Below, one piece after another: positions 8,388-22,553 of a stretch of DNA of 64,000 nucleotides. The DNA comes from Variovorax paradoxus (lineage in GTDB: Bacteria > Pseudomonadota > Gammaproteobacteria > Burkholderiales > Burkholderiaceae_C). The stretch covers positions 6,345,501-6,409,500 of the forward strand of contig NZ_CP091716.1 of the NCBI RefSeq assembly GCF_022009635.1, written 5' to 3'. Position 1 is the stretch's first letter, and every line of letters begins with the position of its first letter. The translations under genes and the position numbers were made by a program. The notes beneath the pieces were generated by a model. It worked only from the letters and a program-made list of their open reading frames with translations. It ran no database searches and was not told the origin of the DNA.

Positions 8388-9370
8388 TCGGGACTGATGC
8401 CTGCGGCCTGGACGATGCGGCGGTTGCGCGCCAGCCCGCTTTCGATCTGCGCGCGGAATGCCTCCGGTGTGCCGCCGATCGCATCCACGCCCAGTTCCTT
8501 CAGGCGCGCCAGCAGCGCCGGGTCGCGCAGAGCGGCCACTGCCGCGTCGTGCAGCTTCTTCTGGATGGCGGTCGGCGTCTTCACGGGCGCCACCAGCCCG
8601 AACCAGGTCATCGCAAGCTCGTTGAGGTCGGGCTGGCCGAGTTCCTTCAGCGTCGGCACCGAAGGCAGCGCTTCCAGCCGCTTCGAGGCGCCCACGGCAA
8701 AGGGCAGCAGCTTGCCGCTCTTGATGTACGAGGCCGACGAGGGGTACTGGTCGCTCGACACCTGGGTCTCGCCCGCCAGCGCCGCCGTCAGGGCCGGGCC
8801 CATGCCGCGGTAGGGAATGTGGCGCAGCTTGAACTTCAGGTCGGTGTTCATCGCCTCGATCAGAAGGTGGCTGATGGAGCCGGGGCCCGACGAGCCCATG
8901 TTGTAGGTGTCGGGCTTGGCGCGCACCTCGGCCACCACCTGCTCGAAGCTGCGGCCCGGGAACGACGGATGCACCATGAACACCGCGGGCACGGTCGCCA
9001 GCACGGTGATCGGCGCCAGGTCTTTCAGCGGATCGACGCGGTTTGCCTTCAGCATGACCGGGTTCACCGTCAGCGTGCTCACGGTGCCGATGCCGACGGT
9101 GTAGCCGTCCGCGTCGGCGCGGGCCACGGCCTCGGAGCCGATCATGCCGCCGCCTCCCGCGCGGTTGTCCACGATCACCGGCTGGCCCAGCGTGGCCTGC
9201 ATCTTGTCGGCCACCAGACGGGCCACGAGGTCGGTCGAGCCGCCGGGCGCGAACGGCACGATCAGCTTGACCGGGCGCTGCGGATAGCCGTCCTGCGCAA
9301 GGGCGGGAAGCGCGAAAAGGCCCAGCATGGCCGCTGTGAGGGCCGCGAGCCGGCGACGAGAGAACTGCAT
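8384..9370 (-). CDS. Bug-family (TTT) periplasmic solute receptor
   Basis: A 328-residue periplasmic binding protein with a signal peptide cleaved about LPALAQDGYP (residue 26). It carries the Bug hallmarks KLIVPFAPGGSTD and VIVDNRAGGGG. It heads a minus-strand unit with the M20D gene (ATGA overlap), and LysR is divergent 107 bases away. It probably delivers the substrate that the amidohydrolase cleaves, through an unlinked tripartite transporter or as a sensory receptor. It is distinct in sequence from the receptor at 3768-4751. Confidence 0.9.
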   Translation of the reverse strand: MQFSRRRLAALTAAMLGLFALPALAQDGYPQRPVKLIVPFAPGGSTDLVARLVADKMQATLGQPVIVDNRAGGGGMIGSEAVARADADGYTVGIGTVSTLTVNPVMLKANRVDPLKDLAPITVLATVPAVFMVHPSFPGRSFEQVVAEVRAKPDTYNMGSSGPGSISHLLIEAMNTDLKFKLRHIPYRGMGPALTAALAGETQVSSDQYPSSASYIKSGKLLPFAVGASKRLEALPSVPTLKELGQPDLNELAMTWFGLVAPVKTPTAIQKKLHDAAVAALRDPALLARLKELGVDAIGGTPEAFRAQIESGLARNRRIVQAAGISPE

Positions 9371-9477
9371 GGCGTGGATGTCCGTGGGAGCCGAAAAGTG
9401 GCCGGATTATGTTGACGCCATCGATCGGCTTCCAATAGATTCATCGGCTCTGCGATAAGCAAATCCAATACCCAAAG

Positions 9478-10434
9478 ATGCCCACGGTCACGCCCGCCTC
9501 GTCCGTCCTCTATGCCCGGCTGGTCGCCAAGGGGCGGCTGCGGCATCTGCAGTTGCTGGTGTCGATCGCCGATTCGGGCGGCGTGCGGCGCGCGGCCGAA
9601 CAGATCGGCATGAGCCAGCCCGCCGCCACGCAGGCGCTGGCCGACATCGAAAGCCTGCTCGGCACGCCGCTGTTCGAGCGCCATGTGCGCGGCATGCGGC
9701 TCACGGCCGTGGGGCGGGCCGTGGTTCCGATGGCGCGCAACACGCTGAGCGCCCTGCGCGCCTCCGCCGACACGGTGCATGCGCTGCAGGCCGGCGCGGG
9801 CGGCGTGCTGCGCGTGGGCGCGATCCCGGCGGCCGTCTCGGGCCTGCTGTGCCGGATGCTGCCGTCGTTCAGCGCGCGCCACCCCGACCTGCGCATCGAA
9901 GTGGTGGAAGCCACCGGCGAGCAGCTGATGGCCGACGTGATGTCGGGCCGCGTGGACATGGCGCTGTGCCGCCGCCCGGCGGAAATGCCCGCGCCCTGCA
10001 GCTTCGAGGCGCTGGCGCCCGACGTACCGTGGATCGTCGCGGGCCGTCGCCACCCGCTGGCGCGCAAGGCGAAGCCGACGCTGGCCGACCTGCGCGCCGC
10101 GCATTGGGCATTGCCGGTCCACGGCATCGGCGTGCGCGACATCTTCGATGCGCTGTTCGAAGCGCCCGACGCGCCGAAGCCCGCGCTTCATTCGATCTCG
10201 AGCACCTCGCTGCCGCTGGTGCTCGAAATACTGCGCGGCGACCGCGTGCTGTCGATGGTGCCGCGCAGCCTGATTGCGCCGTTCGTGCAATGGGGCCTGG
10301 TCGCGCGCGTGGCCTTCGAACTCGACAGCGAGTTCGAAGGCATCGGCGCATTGCAGGGCCCCGAGAGCGACAGACCGGCCGTGGCCGCCTGCCTCGAAGC
10401 GCTGCGCGAGGCGGCCCGATCGGAAGCCGCCTGA
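9478..10434 (+). CDS. LysR-family transcriptional regulator
   Basis: A 318-residue LysR regulator. The winged helix is at residues about 18-75 (RHLQLLVSIADSGGVRRAAE, then MSQPAATQALADIE), and the periplasmic-binding-like effector domain follows from about 100 (GVLRVGAI). It is divergently placed from the Bug receptor/amidohydrolase unit, the usual position of a LysR activator of a catabolic operon. The stop is seven bases from the convergent uvrA stop. The effector is unknown, presumably the solute or its breakdown product. Confidence 0.9.
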   Translation: MPTVTPASSVLYARLVAKGRLRHLQLLVSIADSGGVRRAAEQIGMSQPAATQALADIESLLGTPLFERHVRGMRLTAVGRAVVPMARNTLSALRASADTVHALQAGAGGVLRVGAIPAAVSGLLCRMLPSFSARHPDLRIEVVEATGEQLMADVMSGRVDMALCRRPAEMPAPCSFEALAPDVPWIVAGRRHPLARKAKPTLADLRAAHWALPVHGIGVRDIFDALFEAPDAPKPALHSISSTSLPLVLEILRGDRVLSMVPRSLIAPFVQWGLVARVAFELDSEFEGIGALQGPESDRPAVAACLEALREAARSEAA

Positions 10435-10441
10435 AGAGCGG

Positions 10442-16285
<5,844 letters not shown>

Positions 16286-16405
16286 GAATGCCTTGAGGGG
16301 TGGGGCAAACATTCTAGGGAGAGCTCCGTGACGGCTTTGCGCAGTACGTCACAAGAACGGTGCTTGCGCAGGGGTTTGTCCGAATGGAGTTGGCGACACT
16401 TTCGG

Positions 16406-16426
16406 AAACAAATACGACGTTTGTTT
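16406..16426. promoter_or_regulatory. Inverted repeat upstream of first LIV-binding-protein gene
   Basis: AAACAAA-TACGACG-TTTGTTT has perfect 7-base arms, lies 45 bases before the start codon, and sits just after a GACACTTTC block conserved upstream of the paralogue. A regulator-binding site or mRNA hairpin is possible; no cognate regulator is adjacent. Confidence 0.4.
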
Positions 16427-16471
16427 GCGTCACCCGCCGCATCGCTTCCCGCACCGACCCGAAAGGTTTCC

Positions 16472-17584
16472 ATGACAAAGACGCGCATGCTTTGCGCCGC
16501 CGCCCTGCTGGCTTTCAGCGCCGTCGGCGCATCGGCCCAGCTCCTGATCGGCCAGACCGCCGGCATGACCGGTTCGGTCGCCGCGAGCGTGAACGAGACC
16601 ATCGGCGGCGCGCAGCTGGTGATCGACGCGGTCAACGCACAGGGCGGCCTCTACGGAGAGAAGATCGAAGTGCTGCGCATGGACGACGGCTTCGATGTGA
16701 AGCGCGCCAGCGACAACGCCCGCACGCTGATCGAGGACAAGAAGGTGCTCGCACTCTTCATGAGCCGCGGCACGCCGCATTCGCAGGCCATCATCCCGTG
16801 GCTCGACAAGTACGACGTGGCGCTCGTCGGCCCCTCGACCGGCGCGATGGTGCTGCACAAGCCGCTGCAAAAGCATGTGTTCAACGTGCGCGCCACTTAC
16901 CAGCGCGAGGCCGAGAAGGCGGTGCAGCACCTGCTGACCATCGGCCTCACGCGCATCGCGGTGGTGTACGTGACCGACTCGTTCGGGCAGGACGCCCTCG
17001 AAGGCGCGATGACCGGCTTCACCAAGGGCAAGGCCAAGCCGACCGCCACCATTCCGGCCGACCGCGACAAGCCCGACTACAAGGTCATCGTGCCGGCCAT
17101 CAAGGAAGCCAACGCACAGGCCGTGGTGTGGATCGGCTCCGGCGTGGCCGTGGTCGACGGCATCAAGGCGCTGCGCGCGGCGGGCTCGGCGGCGCAGGTG
17201 GTCACGCTGTCGAACAACGCCTCGTCGGGCTTCATCAAGCAGCTGGGCGATGCGAGCAAGGGCGTGATCGTGACGCAGGTGTTCCCGAACGAACGTTCGC
17301 TGGGCCAGCCGATGGTGAAGGAAGCGCTGACGCTGGCGCAGGCCAAGGGCCAGTCGGAACTGTCGCCAGCGGCGCTCGAAGGCTTCGCGTCGGCCAAGGT
17401 GCTGGTCGAGGCGCTGCGCCGCGCCGGCCCCAAGCCCACGCGCGCCAAGGTGATCGCCGCGCTGGAAAGCATCAAGGGCTTCGACCTGGGCGGCGGACTG
17501 GACGTGAGCTACTCGCCGCAGGACCACAGCGGCATCGACTTCGCGGACCTGTCGATCATCAGCGACGGTCGCTTCAAGCGCTGA
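16472..17584 (+). CDS. ABC transporter substrate-binding protein, Leu/Ile/Val type (paralogue 1)
   Basis: A 370-residue periplasmic type I binding protein of the LivK/Peripla_BP_6 family. The signal peptide ends about VGASAQLL (residue 23). Core family landmarks are GQTAGMTGSVAASV, VNAQGGLYGEKIE, and the lobe-closing GPSTGAM segment. The ATG at 16472 is chosen because the signal peptide starts there; the much longer upstream frame is antisense to uvrA. It is followed by a strong terminator and a closely related second gene of identical length. No permease or ATPase genes are adjacent, so transport partners are elsewhere. It probably binds an amino acid or aromatic acid. Confidence 0.9.
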   Translation: MTKTRMLCAAALLAFSAVGASAQLLIGQTAGMTGSVAASVNETIGGAQLVIDAVNAQGGLYGEKIEVLRMDDGFDVKRASDNARTLIEDKKVLALFMSRGTPHSQAIIPWLDKYDVALVGPSTGAMVLHKPLQKHVFNVRATYQREAEKAVQHLLTIGLTRIAVVYVTDSFGQDALEGAMTGFTKGKAKPTATIPADRDKPDYKVIVPAIKEANAQAVVWIGSGVAVVDGIKALRAAGSAAQVVTLSNNASSGFIKQLGDASKGVIVTQVFPNERSLGQPMVKEALTLAQAKGQSELSPAALEGFASAKVLVEALRRAGPKPTRAKVIAALESIKGFDLGGGLDVSYSPQDHSGIDFADLSIISDGRFKR

Positions 17585-17612
17585 GTTCCGGCCACTGGAG
17601 CCCCGAAGACGA

Positions 17613-17647
17613 CAAACGGCCCGCCGGCCCACCCGGCGGGCCGTTTG
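17613..17647 (+). terminator. Rho-independent terminator between paralogous binding-protein genes
   Basis: A perfect 15-bp stem (CAAACGGCCCGCCGG with CCGGCGGGCCGTTTG), 5-base loop, 28 bases after the stop, followed by a short CTTTC tract. It means the two paralogues are separate transcription units. Confidence 0.85.
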
Positions 17648-17659
17648 CTTTCGGGCGTC

Positions 17660-17725
17660 TGGAAACCTTGGTTTGACAGGGTTTCCATGCGATGGCGGAT
17701 GACACTTTCAGCAACACATTACACA
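17660..17725 (+). promoter_or_regulatory. Promoter region of second LIV-binding-protein gene
   Basis: Contains TGGAAACC-N12-GGTTTCCA (17660-17687) with TTGACA at 17673-17678 inside it, then GACACTTTCAGCAACACATT at 17701. That block closely matches GACACTTTCGGAAACAAAT upstream of paralogue 1, so the duplication included upstream DNA. TTGACA is a possible -35; no convincing -10 is seen. Confidence 0.45.
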
Positions 17726-17767
17726 CCTGCTGACAGCGACATCCACTTCGTGGAAAGGCTTTGCTCG

Positions 17768-18880
17768 ATGAAGAAGACGTTCACGTCCTGCGCCGTTGCG
17801 TTTCTCCTGGCCACGGGAGCGCCCGCCGTTTCGGCCCAGATACTGATCGGCCAGTCGGCCGACCTGTCGGGGCCGGTCGCGGCCAGCGTGAAGGAAACCA
17901 TCATGGGTTCGCAGCTGGTCATCGACGCGGTCAACGCGCAGGGCGGCATCAACGGCGAGCAGATCGAAGTCATCCGCATGGACGACGGGCTCGACGCCAA
18001 GCGCTCGCTGGAGAACACCCGCGTGCTCATCGAAGACAAGAAGGTGGTGGCGCTGCTGCTGAACCGCGGCACGCCCAACACGCTCGCGGTGATCCCGCTG
18101 CTCGACAAGTACGGCGTGGCGCTGGTCGGGCCGTCGACCGGCGCGATGGCGCTGCACAAGCCGCTGCAGAAGAACATCTTCAACGTGCGCTCGACCTACC
18201 AGCGCGAGGCCGAGAAGGCCGTGCAGCACTTGCAGACCACCGGCATCCAGCGCATTGCCGTGGTGCAGGCCGACGACTCCTTCGGCAAGGACGCGATGGA
18301 AGGCGCGAACAAGGGCTTCGAGAAGGCCGGGCTGAAGCCGGTGGTGGTCGCGCTGGCCGACCGCAACAAGCCCGACTACGGCGCCATCGTGCCGCAGCTC
18401 ACCAAGTCGAACGCGCAGGCGGTGCTGTGGATCGGCTCGGGCACTGCCGTGACCGACGGCATCAAGGCGCTGCGCGCCGCGGGCTCGGCGGCGCAGATCA
18501 TCACGCTGTCGAACAACGCGGCCTCGGGCTTCATCAAGGAACTGGGCTCGGCCAGCGCGGGCGTGATCATCACGCAGGTGCTGCCGTACGAACGCGCAAT
18601 GGGCCATCCGCTGATCAAGGAAGCCGCGACGCTCGCCAAGGCGAAGGGCCAGAACGAACTGTCGCCCGCGCTGCTCGAGGGCTTCGTCGCCACCAAGGTG
18701 ATGGTGGAGGCGCTGCGCCGCACGGGGCCCAAGCCCACGCGCGCCAAGCTCATCGCCACGCTCAACAACTTCCAGTACGACCTGGGACCGGGGCTGGACA
18801 TCAGCTACTCGCCGACGGACCACACGGGCATCGAATACGTCGACCTGTCGATCGTGAGCGACGGCCGCTTCAAGCGGTAA
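17768..18880 (+). CDS. ABC transporter substrate-binding protein, Leu/Ile/Val type (paralogue 2)
   Basis: A 370-residue paralogue of the preceding gene, collinear end to end (for example GPSTGAMALHKPLQK against GPSTGAMVLHKPLQK, and both ending LSI-SDGRFKR). The signal peptide ends about AVSAQILI. The start at 17768 gives the same length and signal position as paralogue 1. Charged and pocket residues differ in the first lobe (INGEQIEVIRMDDGLDAKRSLENT region), so ligand preference may have diverged. It has its own promoter region and lies after a terminator. No permease or ATPase genes are nearby. Confidence 0.9.
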   Translation: MKKTFTSCAVAFLLATGAPAVSAQILIGQSADLSGPVAASVKETIMGSQLVIDAVNAQGGINGEQIEVIRMDDGLDAKRSLENTRVLIEDKKVVALLLNRGTPNTLAVIPLLDKYGVALVGPSTGAMALHKPLQKNIFNVRSTYQREAEKAVQHLQTTGIQRIAVVQADDSFGKDAMEGANKGFEKAGLKPVVVALADRNKPDYGAIVPQLTKSNAQAVLWIGSGTAVTDGIKALRAAGSAAQIITLSNNAASGFIKELGSASAGVIITQVLPYERAMGHPLIKEAATLAKAKGQNELSPALLEGFVATKVMVEALRRTGPKPTRAKLIATLNNFQYDLGPGLDISYSPTDHTGIEYVDLSIVSDGRFKR

Positions 18881-18882
18881 GG

Positions 18883-18981
18883 CTCGCCCCCAGGCTTCGC
18901 GCGCTTCGTGTCGCTTCGCCTTCCCCCTACCGGGGGCAACACCTGCGGCCCGGCAAAGCCGGTTCCGCGGTGTTCCCGCAT
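18883..18981. repeat. Intergenic repeat, Comamonadaceae type
   Basis: The stretch GCTCGCCCCCAGGCTTCGCG ... CTTCCCCCTACCGGGGGCAA ... CCCGGCAAAGCCGGTTCCGC resembles, from memory, a repeat scattered between genes in Variovorax and Acidovorax genomes. It contains small hairpins (CCCCCTACCGGGGG; CCGGCAAAGCCGG). Only one copy is seen in this window, so family membership is unproven here. Confidence 0.5.
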
Positions 18982-18994
18982 GAGACCGCTGGGC

Positions 18995-19144
18995 TTACTT
19001 CGGCGCGGCGGCCGGCGCGGGCTCGTGCGTGGTGGTGTCGCCGCCGTGCTTCTCGCCGGACATGTCGACCTTGTCGCCGGCCTTGGAAATCACGAACAGC
19101 GCGAGGGCGGCAAAGGCGATGAAGCCGACGACGATTTTCCACAT
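18995..19144 (-). CDS. Small single-pass membrane protein (hypothetical)
   Basis: A 49-codon ORF: MWKIVVGFIAFAALALFVIS forms one membrane segment right at the N-terminus, followed by a polar, His/Glu/Pro/Ala-rich tail (KHGGDTTTHEPAPAAAPK). AGGAG lies about 10 bases upstream of the ATG. It is downstream of the MFS terminator, so it probably has its own promoter. I do not recognise a family; a small inner-membrane accessory protein is the most that can be said. Confidence 0.6.
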   Translation of the reverse strand: MWKIVVGFIAFAALALFVISKAGDKVDMSGEKHGGDTTTHEPAPAAAPK

Positions 19145-19200
19145 GGGTCTTGTCTCCTGATGAAAACGGGGATGAAGGGAACGAAAGGAAAAGGCTCAAG

Positions 19201-19235
19201 AAAAAGGCTTCATGCGACTGGCATGAAGCCTCTTT
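19201..19235 (-). terminator. Rho-independent terminator after the MHS transporter gene
   Basis: Stem GGCTTCATGC / GCATGAAGCC with loop GACTG, extended by A-T pairs with one mismatch. On the minus strand it is followed by TTTTTCTT. It lies about 40 bases past the transporter stop. Confidence 0.8.
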
Positions 19236-19275
19236 GTTGAACGGAGGGCATTGCGCCCTCCTGGCATGCGGCGAC

Positions 19276-20970
19276 TCAGTCGTTGGCGTAGATGTCCACG
19301 TCCTTCGTTTCGCGGATGAACAGCGTGCCGATCACCAGCGTGATGCCCGCGATGATGATCGGGTACCAGAGGCCGTTGTACATGTTGCCGGTGGAAGCCA
19401 CGATGGCGAAGGCGGTGGTCGGCAGCAGGCCGCCGAACCAGCCGTTGCCGATGTGGTACGGCAGGCTCATCGAGGTGTAGCGGATGCGCGTGGGGAACAG
19501 CTCGACCAGCATCGCGGCGATCGGGCCGTAGACCATGGTCACTAGCAGCACCAGCCAGAACAGCAGCACCACGGTGAGCACCTTGTTCATCTTCGCGGGG
19601 TCGGCCTTGGCCGGGTAGCCCGCGATCTTCAGGTCTTCGGCCACGCCCTTCTTGAAGGCGGCGATTTCCTTGGCGGAGTTTTCGTCGAACTTGAGATTCA
19701 CCACGTTGCCGATGGGCGCCTCGACGCTCTTGTCGCCGATCTTCACCACGGCCTTGGAGCCCGGCGCGCCGGCCACGTTCTCATAGCTCACCGAGTTCTG
19801 CACCAGGTAGCGCTTGGCGATGTCGCACGAGCTCTTGAAGTCGATCTCGCGGGCCACCGGGTTGCCCTGGAACGAGCAGGTCGCCGGGTCGGCCGTCACC
19901 GTCACGCCGGCCGTGGCCTGCGCGCGGGCCAGGTCGGGGTTGGCGGCTTCGGTCAGCATCTTGAAGACCGGGAAGTAGGTGACCACGGCCAGCAGGCAGC
20001 CGGCCATGATGATCGGCTTGCGGCCGATCTTGTCGGACAGCGTACCGAAGATCACGAAGAAGGGCGTGCCCAGCAGCAGCGCCGCGGCGATCATCAGGTT
20101 GGCCGTGGTCGCATCGACCTTCAGCTGTGCCGTCAGGAAGAACAGCGCATAGAACTGGCCCGAATACCAGACCACCGCCTGGCCGGCCGTCAGGCCCACC
20201 AGCGCCAGGATCACGATCTTCAGGTTCTTCCACTGGCCGAAGGACTCGGACAGCGGCGCCTTCGAGGTCTTGCCCTCGGCCTTCATCTTCTGGAAGGCGG
20301 GCGACTCCGACAGCGTCAGGCGGATCCACACCGAGATGCCCAGCAGCAGGATCGACACCAGGAACGGAATGCGCCAGCCCCAGTCGTTGAACGCCGCTTC
20401 GCCCATGCCTTCGCGCACGCCCAGGATCACCAGCAGGCTCAGGAACAGGCCGAGCGTGGCGGTGGTCTGGATCCACGAGGTGTAGGCGCCGCGCTTGCCG
20501 TGCGGCGCGTGCTCGGCCACATAGGTGGCGGCACCGCCGTACTCGCCGCCCAGGGCCAGGCCCTGCAGCATGCGCAGCGCGATCAGGATCACCGGCGCCG
20601 CGACGCCGATGGTCGCGTAGCTGGGCAGCAGGCCGACGATGAAGGTCGACAGGCCCATGATCAGGATGGTCACCAGGAAGGTGTACTTGCGCCCGATCAT
20701 GTCGCCCAGTCGGCCGAACACGATGGCGCCGAACGGACGCACCAGGAAGCCGGCGGCAAACGCCAGCAGCGCGAAGATGAAGGCCGCGCCCGCATCCAGG
20801 CCGCTGAAGAACTGCTTGGCGATGATCGCGGCCAGCGAGCCGTAGAGGTAGAAGTCGTACCACTCGAACACGGTGCCGAGCGACGAGGCGAAGATGACCT
20901 TCTTCTCCTCTGCTGACATGGGCCGGGGGGCCGGATGCGGCACTCCCCGTGAATCTAGTGTGGCTGCCAT
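19276..20970 (-). CDS. MHS-type MFS transporter with large periplasmic insertion
   Basis: A 564-residue metabolite:H+ symporter-like MFS protein (ShiA/ProP/KgtP branch). It shows SLGTVFEWYDFYLYG (30-44), GRLGDMIGRKYT (loop 2-3) and GTLSDKIGRKP (loop 8-9). Typical members are about 430-450 residues; the excess is a soluble segment at residues about 340-462 between TM helices 9 and 10 or nearby, containing C365 and C382, likely a periplasmic disulfide. Substrates of the branch are organic acids and betaines. It is an isolated gene with its own terminator. Confidence 0.9.
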   Translation of the reverse strand: MAATLDSRGVPHPAPRPMSAEEKKVIFASSLGTVFEWYDFYLYGSLAAIIAKQFFSGLDAGAAFIFALLAFAAGFLVRPFGAIVFGRLGDMIGRKYTFLVTILIMGLSTFIVGLLPSYATIGVAAPVILIALRMLQGLALGGEYGGAATYVAEHAPHGKRGAYTSWIQTTATLGLFLSLLVILGVREGMGEAAFNDWGWRIPFLVSILLLGISVWIRLTLSESPAFQKMKAEGKTSKAPLSESFGQWKNLKIVILALVGLTAGQAVVWYSGQFYALFFLTAQLKVDATTANLMIAAALLLGTPFFVIFGTLSDKIGRKPIIMAGCLLAVVTYFPVFKMLTEAANPDLARAQATAGVTVTADPATCSFQGNPVAREIDFKSSCDIAKRYLVQNSVSYENVAGAPGSKAVVKIGDKSVEAPIGNVVNLKFDENSAKEIAAFKKGVAEDLKIAGYPAKADPAKMNKVLTVVLLFWLVLLVTMVYGPIAAMLVELFPTRIRYTSMSLPYHIGNGWFGGLLPTTAFAIVASTGNMYNGLWYPIIIAGITLVIGTLFIRETKDVDIYAND

Positions 20971-21128
20971 TTGTCGTCTCCTGTGTGTATGCGTCCATGC
21001 GGTTCCCCGATTGCGGGGACCGTGGAGGCATTCTTGGAGGCGCGACTGACCCGAGGCTTTCGCGAAACTGAATCGGCGCTTACGGATTAGGGTGAAACCC
21101 GCGCGGCGCGTTTCAGCTTGTAAGAAAT

Positions 21129-21142
21129 CGAGCCCTTGCTCG
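21129..21142 (-). terminator. Possible terminator of the HMG-CoA lyase operon
   Basis: Short hairpin CGAGC-CCTT-GCTCG ten bases past the last gene's stop, followed on the minus strand by ATTTCTTAC. The stem is only 5 bp, so this is tentative. Confidence 0.4.
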
Positions 21143-21151
21143 GGTTTTCAC

Positions 21152-21799
21152 TCAGCCCTGTTTGCTGCTGCGCAGCAGGGACGGGCGCTGGTCGGCCCCG
21201 GCCCATTGCGGGCCGTCGAACCATGCGTCGCCGCCGAGGTAGGCGCGCAGCATCGCGAGGCCGTCGAAGCCCCAGAAGAGGCGCCCGTCGACCACATAGG
21301 CCGGCGTGCCGAACACGCCCAGCTGCAGCGCTTCGTCGGTGTTGCGCTTGAGCAGGGCCTTGCTCTCTTCGCTGTTCGCGTCGCGCAGGGGCTTCAGTTG
21401 CGCGGTGAGCGCGGCCAGGCGCGCAGGGTCGCCCGCTTCTTCGCCGCCGCGCCACACGTGGCGAAGGATGGTCTCGGCCACGAGGCGGCTGACGGTGCCG
21501 TCGTCGCCGGTCGACAGCGCGAGCCGCAGGTGCGCCAACGGGTTGTAGGGGTGCGAGGCGGGCATCTCGATCTGGATGCCGTGCGCCTGCCCCAGCCAGA
21601 GCACGTGGCGGTAGGTCCAGCTGCGCTTCGATGGAATCTCCGCCGGGCCGAGCTGGCCGTGCTGCTTGAGCAGCGCGCCCAGCAGCACCGGCTTGTAGGC
21701 CACGCTGTAGCTCAGCCCTTCGAGCGCCTCGGGCAGGTGCTCGAACGCAAGGTGCGCATAGGGCGAGATGAAGTCGAGATAGAAATCGATGTGCTTCAT
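21152..21799 (-). CDS. DsbA-fold 2-hydroxychromene-2-carboxylate isomerase-like protein
   Basis: A 215-residue protein of the DSBA/HCCA-isomerase family (kappa-class GST fold), acting with glutathione. It begins MKHIDFYLDFISPYAHLA, where the DFISPYA motif replaces the CxxC of true oxidoreductases with the serine typical of HCCA isomerases. The C-terminal LGVFGTPAYVVDGRLFWG carries the cis-proline. The start at 21797-21799 overlaps the DUF1289 stop as ATGA. HCCA isomerase works in naphthalene breakdown, but no such pathway is nearby; a general glutathione-dependent isomerase role is safer. Confidence 0.85.
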   Translation of the reverse strand: MKHIDFYLDFISPYAHLAFEHLPEALEGLSYSVAYKPVLLGALLKQHGQLGPAEIPSKRSWTYRHVLWLGQAHGIQIEMPASHPYNPLAHLRLALSTGDDGTVSRLVAETILRHVWRGGEEAGDPARLAALTAQLKPLRDANSEESKALLKRNTDEALQLGVFGTPAYVVDGRLFWGFDGLAMLRAYLGGDAWFDGPQWAGADQRPSLLRSSKQG

Positions 21800-22053
21800 G
21801 CGGCGTTGTCTCCAGGGGCGCGCCAGATGCCGGCGAGTGCCCGCAACTCTATCGCGCGCCACACATGGCGCCGCGTCTCGTCTTCCATCTTGCTCCAGCC
21901 AGCGATCTCGGGAATGGTGCGCAGGCAGCCTTCGCAGAAGCCGCTCAGTCGGTCCATGCGGCACACCGACGAACACGGCGACGGCACATCCTCGGCCATG
22001 GCCTGCACCGCCACCGCGCGCTCGGCCAGTGTCTGCGCTTCGCCGAAATTCAC
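21796..22053 (-). CDS. DUF1289 family protein
   Basis: An 85-residue protein with the DUF1289 cysteine pattern SPCSSVCRMDRLSGFCEGCLRT (cysteines at residues about 27, 31, 40 and 43), a likely small metal or Fe-S site. It is followed by EIAGWSKM, also conserved in the family. It overlaps both neighbours by four bases (ATGA), so it is translated together with YbaK and the DsbA-like protein. Function is not established. Confidence 0.85.
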   Translation of the reverse strand: MNFGEAQTLAERAVAVQAMAEDVPSPCSSVCRMDRLSGFCEGCLRTIPEIAGWSKMEDETRRHVWRAIELRALAGIWRAPGDNAA

Positions 22054-22538
22054 ACCACGTCGGCCACCGGCGCGCCGGTGAGCTTCTCGAGGTCTTGCGG
22101 GCGCAGCTGGAACACCGCATGCGGATGGCCCGCGGCGGCCCAGATTTCCTCGAAGCGGAACAGCTCGCGGTCGATCAGCACCACCGGCTTGGTGACATGG
22201 CCCACGGGCGACACGCCGCCGATGGTGAAGCCGGTGCGCGCCTTCACGAAATCAGCGTCGGCGCGGCCGGTCTTGCCGATCAGCGCATCGACCTTCTTCT
22301 CGTCCACGCGCTTGTCGCCCGAGGTAATGACCAGCACCGCCGCTTCGTCGCTCTTGCGGCGGAAGATGATGCTCTTGGCGATCTGCCCGACGGAAATGCC
22401 GAGCGCGTCGGCCGCCTGCTGCGCGGTGCGGCAGGCGTCATCGAGCATGCGTGGCGAGTGGGGGTGGCCGGCGTCCTGCAGCACGCGTGAAACGCGCTGG
22501 ACGCCTTCGGGGAGGGAGTGGAGTTCGGAGCCGCACAT
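22050..22538 (-). CDS. YbaK/EbsC-family aminoacyl-tRNA deacylase
   Basis: A 162-residue single-domain YbaK/ProX-fold protein. Members hydrolyse mischarged tRNAs, such as Cys-tRNAPro or Ala-tRNAPro. Seen are QIAKSIIFR (with the conserved lysine in AKS), FVKARTGFTIGGVSPVGH, and a VVLIDRELF strand typical of the YbaK/EbsC branch. The length fits the family. Its neighbours are a LysE exporter 15 bases upstream and DUF1289 overlapping downstream. Exact tRNA specificity cannot be read. Confidence 0.87.
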   Translation of the reverse strand: MCGSELHSLPEGVQRVSRVLQDAGHPHSPRMLDDACRTAQQAADALGISVGQIAKSIIFRRKSDEAAVLVITSGDKRVDEKKVDALIGKTGRADADFVKARTGFTIGGVSPVGHVTKPVVLIDRELFRFEEIWAAAGHPHAVFQLRPQDLEKLTGAPVADVV

Positions 22539-22553
22539 GGGAATTCGAATCTA

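Noticed and set aside
9371..9477. LysR-type T-N11-A box
   Set aside because: Several AT-containing partial matches but no clear interrupted dyad; cannot be supported.
16286..16471. SOS (LexA) box upstream of uvrA
   Set aside because: No CTGT-N8-ACAG type site is found in the gap.
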